A model generated the notes under the pieces. The model saw only the letters and a program-made list of their open reading frames with translations. It made no database searches and had not been told where the DNA came from. From assembly GCA_025980665.1 (NCBI GenBank), contig JAICXC010000002.1, forward strand, positions 26,057-90,056: 64,000 nucleotides of DNA. Direction: 5' to 3'. Position 1 is the stretch's first letter. Each line of letters starts with the position of its first letter. Of the stretch, positions 58,089 to 64,000 are shown piece by piece. A program made the translations under genes and the position numbers. Origin of the DNA: Bryobacteraceae bacterium. Its GTDB lineage: Bacteria; Acidobacteriota; Terriglobia; Bryobacterales; Bryobacteraceae.

Positions 58089-59861
58089 TTATTCGCTGTA
58101 CTCCTGGGTCGTCGTTGGCCGGCCAACGCCATACGCCTCCAGTACATCCTCCAATACAACAATTCCCAGCAGTTGCCGCACATTCGCCCGGCTCACGACC
58201 GGCAGAACGTGAAGCTTGGTTGTTCCCATCCTCTCTAAGGCCAAGCTTAAGGCGTGATCCGGGTGGACGTGAGGAAAGTCTTTCGCCTCGGGCTGATGAT
58301 GCCGGAACCCTGAGTCGCCAATCTCGGCTAAGGTTTTGGTCGCCTCCCCATTGGCAGCGGCCTGTTTGAGTTGCGAAACCTGAATCATGCCGAGGAGCTC
58401 GGGCCCATCTGCTACGGGCCATGCATCCAACGGCAAATCCTTGACAAGATCCATCGCCGAGTTCACACTCGTCTCGGCTGCCAGCAATACCGGGGCGTCG
58501 CGCATCACTTGGGAGATCCGAACCCGGCCACGATCGGAGCGCGATTCAGCCGTCGGAAGGTGTACCCCATCCTGGTGCGCTAGAGCTTCATAGATCGGTT
58601 CTCTCTGCAGCCGCTGCGAGATAAAGAATGCAATGAGGTTCGAGATCATGAGCGGCACGATGATGCTGTAGTCTCGGGTCATTTCGAAAATCATGATAAC
58701 CGAGGTCATCGGCGTCCGGACGATACCGGCGAAGGCCGTCCCCATGCCGACGAGTGCATAGGCGCCTGGCCCCGCCGTATAGCCGGGCAGAAAGTGGTGA
58801 GCGACGCTGCCCACGGCCGCCCCCATCATCGCTCCTATGAACAGGCTGGGGCCAAAGATGCCCCCTGCGTTCCCGGATGAGTAACAGATCGCAGTGGCCA
58901 CTATTTTCAAAATCGCCAGCAAAACCACAACCTGGAGTAACATGTCGCCGTTGAGCACTTTCTCGACATAGTTATACCCAACGCCCATAACTTCAGGTAC
59001 GAAGTAGCCCATCACGCCCACGGCCAAGCCACCGACCGCTGGCTGCAACCAAACGCTCCACTTGGGCAGACGCATGAACCATGCTCGAAGGCTTAGCAAC
59101 AGTTTCACGAAACAAACCGATCCCAGGCCACCAACCACGCCAAGCACCGCGTAGATGCCCAATTCCGAGGGATGGACCAGTTGATAACCGGAGACGTGGA
59201 ATAGAGGATCGTCGCCTAGCACCAGATGCAAGATCATCCAGGACGTGGCCGAACTCAAGACCGCGGTGCCCAAGACCGAGGCGTGCAGATCCCCCATTAC
59301 CTCTTCCAGTGCGAACAAAACGCCCGCAATGGGCGTGTTAAACGCTGCCGCAAGAGCAGCCGAGCAGCCCACCGGGACAAGCGCTTTCACACGCTCCGGG
59401 CTGAGACCTAAATTGCGGGCAATTACCGAAGCGAGTCCGGCCCCTATGTGAGCCGATGGACCTTCGCGTCCCAATGCGATACCGCTCGCCAGTGAGGCTG
59501 AACAGCAGAAAAACTTTCCGAAGACGGTGCGAAATGAGATACGACCTTCGTTCACAAAGAGGGCAAACTTGGTTTGTGGAATACCGCTGCCGCGCGCGAG
59601 CGGGAAATAGCGCCACAAGAGATATCCGGTGGCCAGCGAGCCCAGGGTAGGTATTAGAACCCGATGCCAGCCGGCTCCTCCCGGAGGATACATGCGGGCT
59701 GCCAGGCGGCCCGTTAGCACAATAAATGCCACGACCACTAAGCCCACCAGAGCACCGATCAGAAGGCTGAGGACAATGGTGAGCTGACTCTCGTTTTGTC
59801 GTAGTCTTTCCAGCACTCGGTTGAACTTGGAAAGGAAAGCTGCTTTAGGGGGAGGAGGCAT
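58089..59861 (-). CDS. CLC-type chloride channel/antiporter with CBS domains
   Basis: GSGIPQTKFALF, GREGPSAHIGAG, SAALAAAFNTPIAGVLFALEE, GNAGGIFGPSLFIGAMMG. Confidence 0.95.
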   Translation of the reverse strand: MPPPPKAAFLSKFNRVLERLRQNESQLTIVLSLLIGALVGLVVVAFIVLTGRLAARMYPPGGAGWHRVLIPTLGSLATGYLLWRYFPLARGSGIPQTKFALFVNEGRISFRTVFGKFFCCSASLASGIALGREGPSAHIGAGLASVIARNLGLSPERVKALVPVGCSAALAAAFNTPIAGVLFALEEVMGDLHASVLGTAVLSSATSWMILHLVLGDDPLFHVSGYQLVHPSELGIYAVLGVVGGLGSVCFVKLLLSLRAWFMRLPKWSVWLQPAVGGLAVGVMGYFVPEVMGVGYNYVEKVLNGDMLLQVVVLLAILKIVATAICYSSGNAGGIFGPSLFIGAMMGAAVGSVAHHFLPGYTAGPGAYALVGMGTAFAGIVRTPMTSVIMIFEMTRDYSIIVPLMISNLIAFFISQRLQREPIYEALAHQDGVHLPTAESRSDRGRVRISQVMRDAPVLLAAETSVNSAMDLVKDLPLDAWPVADGPELLGMIQVSQLKQAAANGEATKTLAEIGDSGFRHHQPEAKDFPHVHPDHALSLALERMGTTKLHVLPVVSRANVRQLLGIVVLEDVLEAYGVGRPTTTQEYSE

Positions 59862-60161
59862 CTCTTCTACGGCCGCATCGGCGATCTGCCGCCTGATTCT
59901 ATTATCGCGGTGGCCACCCCACGGGTAGTGCTAGTAAACTTCGTCCGAGCTAAATCCGAAATCCGGTCGTAATCGTGGATTATCTTGCTCAGCCGCTTGC
60001 CAGCCATGCGATAGCGCGCGTGTCAAAAAACTCGTAACGGAAGTTTTCGCAAAGCATCAACTGGTCAGAGGGCAGGACAGAGATAACTCGGACGAGAAAA
60101 ATAGCGAAAGCTGGACGTTTTATTCGAGAAGTTAAACTCCTGCCCTTCACTTGATTCCCCT

Positions 60162-60192
60162 TATTCCGCCCGCGGGAGCACGAGGCGGAATA
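60162..60192. repeat. inverted repeat TATTCCGCC...GGCGGAATA
   Basis: Direct reading, 9-bp perfect arms, 13-nt loop. Confidence 0.7.
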
Positions 60193-60194
60193 GC

Positions 60195-60222
60195 GTGATT
60201 ATTACCTTCTAACGATAATCAC
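60195..60222. repeat. inverted repeat GTGATTAT...ATAATCAC
   Basis: Direct reading, 8-bp perfect arms, 12-nt loop. Confidence 0.65.
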
Positions 60223-60350
60223 CGGTTTCATGCACCGCCATCCGGAACCCCCGTTTGACGGAATCCCAATTGCACACCTGTTAGCAGAGGCGTAGCAAAT
60301 GAAATCCTCTATACGGTCATATTTAGGGTGGGGAATCGGTTCTAGCTATA

Positions 60351-60367
60351 GTAACCGTAGCGGTTAC
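60351..60367. repeat. inverted repeat GTAACCG-TAG-CGGTTAC
   Basis: Direct reading, 7-bp perfect arms. Confidence 0.65.
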
Positions 60368-60416
60368 GGGGAGTGGACCTTCCCAACTACGAAAACAGAC
60401 TCTCGCGCCGCAGGAA

Positions 60417-60848
60417 TTGAACGCCAGCGACGGGCCTCCGCCGATCATCAGGAAACCCCCTGCCTTGCCCAAGGGAAACATTAATTACGAATCGGCCGAG
60501 GAGCCGCGTCTGCGTATTGTGGTCCTTGCTAAGGGTTTGCAACAGCCTTGGTCGATGGCGTTTCTTCCAGACGGGGCGATCCTTGTGACGGAACGTATCG
60601 GTCGTCTCGGCATCGTCCGCAATGGAAACCTGGTATCTTCCCCCGTGGCCGGAGTTCCGGCTGTGAAGCCCGGAGGTCCCAGAGGACTTCAGGGGCTGAT
60701 GGATGTCGTCTTACACCCACATTTCAGCGAGAACAAATGGGTGTATCTTAAGCAGCGTATTCGCGATGTGCGCCAGGGGCCGGACGGTCTCCTCTATGTG
60801 CTGACGGCAGAAGAAGACGGTGCTCTGCTGAGAATTGAACCGCGTTAA
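60417..60848 (+). pseudogene. PQQ-dependent sugar dehydrogenase-like gene with a central in-frame deletion
   Basis: LAKGLQQPWSMAFLPDGAILVTERIGRLGIVRNG ... DVVLHPHFSENKWVYL joins directly to RIRDVRQGPDGLLYVLTAEEDGALLRIEPR*. Confidence 0.7.
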
Positions 60849-60860
60849 CTACGCAGCGGG

Positions 60861-61298
60861 TTACGGTGCCGGGGTAAGGCCGTGGCGCCGCATCACTTCC
60901 ACGATTGATTTGGGGTCGGGAGGGCCGCCGGCAGCAGCCTTGACGACGGATGCCACTTCGCGGAAGTAGTCCGGACCGAGTATGCCGGGGCTGACGATCG
61001 CGAGCATCTTCGCGTCGGCGCTATGACCGTTATCGAAGCGGTGAATCGCTCCGCGCTGTATGCATAGCACCTCGCCTTGGCCCACATCGATCTGGCGTCC
61101 GTCAACGGTCCAGGTCAGCACGCCCTCGAGTCCATAAATCGTCTCTTCGTAAGCGTCATGGCTGTGCGCAATCGGCACCTTCGCTCCGGCCGGGACGTCA
61201 AATTCGAAGACGGCGACCGAACCCCCCGACGCCTTGCCCTCCAGCAGGAATCGAATCGCCAACTGCCCGATTTTGATTTCTTCGCGTGTACTCGTCAC
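60861..61298 (-). CDS. cupin-domain protein
   Basis: VPIAHSHDAYEETIYGLEGVLTWTVDGRQIDVGQGEVLCIQRGAIHRFDN; GTG start preceded by AAAGGAG. Confidence 0.85.
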   Translation of the reverse strand: MTSTREEIKIGQLAIRFLLEGKASGGSVAVFEFDVPAGAKVPIAHSHDAYEETIYGLEGVLTWTVDGRQIDVGQGEVLCIQRGAIHRFDNGHSADAKMLAIVSPGILGPDYFREVASVVKAAAGGPPDPKSIVEVMRRHGLTPAP

Positions 61299-61405
61299 AT
61301 TAGTTACTCCTTTGATGATGGTAAGCCCCAGCCTTCCGTCATTATATTTGACGAGCTCGTCCCACACTTCGGTAAGCTACAGAATGTAAGCGAGCGCGAA
61401 TCCAT

Positions 61406-62722
61406 ATGGCAAAGCTGATTACATTCCTCCTGGTGATTGTGGTGATCCTGGCTGGCGCGGCCGTGGCACTGTTCGCGATGTCCTCGCACTCCAGTTTGGC
61501 GTTCGATCCTGTACCCGCCACCATTGGAGCAGCGACTCCGATCGGTGTGCGAATCGCCAATCCGCATGGTGTTCGCGCCATTACCGCACGAATCGAACAG
61601 GAAGGCAATAGCACTATCATCGATCAGGATACGAAGCCAGCCACGCGATTTAACTTCTGGCGAACTCACGCAGGGCCCGAGATCATCCACTTCATCGTTG
61701 GAAAGGATCGCGCGTCCCATTTGAAAGAAGGAAAGGCGCGCGTGATCGTCGCGGTCCAATCGAATGATCTGCGCGCGGTGACCGACACCATCGCCATCGA
61801 TACCGACGTGGTTCTTCGCCCGCCCTCCGTAACCACGGATGGATTTCAACACTACATCAATCAAGGCGGTTCGGAGTTGGCAATCCTCACTCCGGAAGGT
61901 TCCTGGCAAGAGGCTGGCGTTCGAGTAGGAACGGCTACGTTTCGCAGCTTCCCTGAGCCTGGGCAAACCCAACAACGAGTTTCCCTATTCGCCTATAGTT
62001 GGGACACTCCACCCGACACGGCTCCAGTGGTCTTTGCCAGGAACAGTGCGGGGACGGAAGCGACGGCGCGCTTCTGGTTCAAGGTTTTCCCCAAGAAGTT
62101 TCGTTCGCGGGATCTATCGATTGATGACGCCTTTCTGGAAAAAGTGGACAATCAAATCGATCCCGGAGGATCTGGCGATCTTGTTACACGTTTCTTAAAG
62201 ATCAACGGAGAAGTGCGGCGCGCCAACAACAAAGCGCTTTCCGATCTGCGATTGAAAACCGAGGGACACTTTTTGTGGACACAATCGTTCCTTCAACTCG
62301 CCGGCTCGCAGGTTGAGTCTGCGTTCGCCGACCTGCGGACCTACGTCTACAAAGGCAAGAAGATCGACCAGCAGGTGCACTTGGGATTCGATCTTGCGAC
62401 TACCCAACACGGTCCCGTGCTGGCGGCCAACGATGGAAAGGTGATTTGGGCCGCGCCGTTGGGAATTTATGGCAATTGCATTGTCTTGGACCATGGATTG
62501 GGATTGCAGTCCATCTATGGTCACCTGAGCGAGATCACCGTTAAGGAAGGCGATATGGTGAGTCGTGGTCAACAGATGGGGAAAAGCGGATCCACCGGCC
62601 TCGCCGGTGGGGACCATCTTCACTACTCGATGCAGGTCGACGGCGTCCAGGTAAATCCCGTCGAGTGGTGGGACGACCACTGGATCAACGATCACATCCG
62701 CAGCCGCCTGAAAGGTCCGTAG
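61406..62722 (+). CDS. M23-family metallopeptidase
   Basis: HLGFDLATTQHGPVLAANDGKVIWAAPLGIYGNCIVLDHGLGLQSIYGHLSEI, GLAGGDHLHYSM. Confidence 0.92.
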   Translation: MAKLITFLLVIVVILAGAAVALFAMSSHSSLAFDPVPATIGAATPIGVRIANPHGVRAITARIEQEGNSTIIDQDTKPATRFNFWRTHAGPEIIHFIVGKDRASHLKEGKARVIVAVQSNDLRAVTDTIAIDTDVVLRPPSVTTDGFQHYINQGGSELAILTPEGSWQEAGVRVGTATFRSFPEPGQTQQRVSLFAYSWDTPPDTAPVVFARNSAGTEATARFWFKVFPKKFRSRDLSIDDAFLEKVDNQIDPGGSGDLVTRFLKINGEVRRANNKALSDLRLKTEGHFLWTQSFLQLAGSQVESAFADLRTYVYKGKKIDQQVHLGFDLATTQHGPVLAANDGKVIWAAPLGIYGNCIVLDHGLGLQSIYGHLSEITVKEGDMVSRGQQMGKSGSTGLAGGDHLHYSMQVDGVQVNPVEWWDDHWINDHIRSRLKGP

Positions 62723-62756
62723 TCACGCGTCCTTAGGAACGAGCGGGGATACTGAA

Positions 62757-63875
62757 ATGATGGAGACCTTGCAAGGACAGCAAACCGTTGGGGCTCGCTC
62801 TGCTTCAGGTTCGAGCCTCTTCGCGCCTTTGAAAATCCGCGACATCACGTTTCGAAACCGGATTGCTGTTTCTCCAATGTGCGAGTACTCCAGCGACGAC
62901 GGATTCGCGAACGATTGGCATCTGGTGCATCTCGGCAGCAGGGCTGTTGGCGGTGCCGGTCTGGTGATCGCGGAAGCGACGGCGGTCGAAGCTCGCGGCC
63001 GCATCACTCCCGGCGATCTAGGCATTTGGAAGGATGAGCATATCGAGAGTCTGGCGCGGATAGCCGCTTTCGTGAAGCAACAAGGCGCCGCACCCGGCAT
63101 CCAGATTGCGCATGCGGGCCGCAAAGGCAGTTGCCATGTTCCTTGGGATGGTGGCGATCCAATTCTGGAGCATGCCGGCGGATGGCAAACCGTCGCGCCG
63201 AGTCCAGTTCCGTTCCGCAAAACCGATCCTGTGCCGAGCGAACTCGATACGAACGATATTCATGCGATTGTTGGCGCGTTTGCCACGGCGGCCGGTCGGG
63301 CGCTAGCGGCTGGATTCGAGATCGTCGAGATTCACAGCGCACATGGATATCTCCTTCACGAATTTCTATCCCCGCTGTCCAATCTGCGCACTGACGAATA
63401 TGGCGGCCCGCTCGAAAACCGAATTCGTCTCTTGCTGGAGGTTACGGACGCGGTGCGTGTCGTATGGCCGGAGCGCCTTCCCTTGTTTGTGCGAATTTCA
63501 GCCACGGACTGGAAAGAAGGCGGCTGGACCATAGACGACTCGGTCATGCTCGCAACTCGCCTCCGGAGCAAGGGTGTGGATCTGATCGATTGTTCTTCGG
63601 GCGGCCTGGCTGTTGACGCCAAGGTTCCGGCGGTCCCGGCTTACCAAACGCCTTTCGCGGAACGCATCCGGCGTGAAGCGGACATTCTCACCGGAGCGGT
63701 CGGCCTCATCACTGAGCCGCTGCAAGCAGATGGGATTATCCGATCCGGACAGGCGGACATGATCCTTCTTGCACGCGAATTCTTGCGCGATCCTTATTGG
63801 CCTTTGCATGCGTCACGAGTTCTCGGCGTGGCCATGGAACCGCCCGTGCAATATTCGCGCGCATTCCCTAAGTGA
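62757..63875 (+). CDS. NADH:flavin oxidoreductase / Old Yellow Enzyme (YqjM-like)
   Basis: LFAPLKIRDITFRNRIAVSPMCEYSSDDG, QIAHAGRKGS, IHSAHGYLLHEFLSPLSN. Confidence 0.94.
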   Translation: MMETLQGQQTVGARSASGSSLFAPLKIRDITFRNRIAVSPMCEYSSDDGFANDWHLVHLGSRAVGGAGLVIAEATAVEARGRITPGDLGIWKDEHIESLARIAAFVKQQGAAPGIQIAHAGRKGSCHVPWDGGDPILEHAGGWQTVAPSPVPFRKTDPVPSELDTNDIHAIVGAFATAAGRALAAGFEIVEIHSAHGYLLHEFLSPLSNLRTDEYGGPLENRIRLLLEVTDAVRVVWPERLPLFVRISATDWKEGGWTIDDSVMLATRLRSKGVDLIDCSSGGLAVDAKVPAVPAYQTPFAERIRREADILTGAVGLITEPLQADGIIRSGQADMILLAREFLRDPYWPLHASRVLGVAMEPPVQYSRAFPK

Positions 63876-63888
63876 ACATAACTCTCCT

Positions 63889-64000
63889 ATGCCTACCAAC
63901 CGTTTCGCCGCGATCACGGCCATCGCCCTGACATGCGCCCTGACCGCTTTTCCGCAGCGCGGTCCCGTTTCCCGAGAAGCTTTGCCGCGCACCGCCGATG
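63889..64000 (+). CDS. partial CDS running off the window, likely secreted
   Basis: MPTNRFAAITAIALTCALTAFPQRGPVSREALPRTAD..., open to window end. Confidence 0.5.
   Translation, partial: MPTNRFAAITAIALTCALTAFPQRGPVSREALPRTAD

Overview
The window is chromosomal, GC-rich bacterial DNA. It looks like Acidobacteriota of the Solibacter/Bryobacterales type, judging from a TIGR03437 C-terminal domain, DUF1501/DUF1549/DUF1553 pairs and many small lineage-style proteins. That taxonomic call is an inference. I see about 60 supportable protein-coding genes and no rRNA, tRNA, CRISPR array, prophage or intact transposase.

Recognisable genes include dprA, topA, aat, galE, ada, a RhlE-type DEAD-box helicase, ABC-F, CLC channel, SPFH/NfeD, a MASE1-CHASE histidine kinase and an MBL-rhodanese protein. 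There is also an aromatic C1/ring-cleavage neighbourhood containing an extradiol dioxygenase, a LigM-like demethylase and an intradiol dioxygenase.

The best candidate for an undescribed system is the tightly overlapping cassette at 19257-22076. It encodes a thymidylate-synthase-fold protein with an MtrA-like N-terminal domain, a HAD hydrolase and a ParB/sulfiredoxin-like protein, and it sits directly behind an intradiol dioxygenase and a repeat-built membrane protein.

Other signals are: a 12-bp perfect palindrome between divergent ada and a 2OG-Fe(II) oxygenase; nested palindromic operators in front of an XRE regulator; 10-bp phased repeats on an extended -10 promoter before the helicase; a single-base frameshift in a DUF1553 gene; and three gene remnants that keep N- and C-termini but lack their middles. 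All homology calls are by eye from the sequence; no searches were run.
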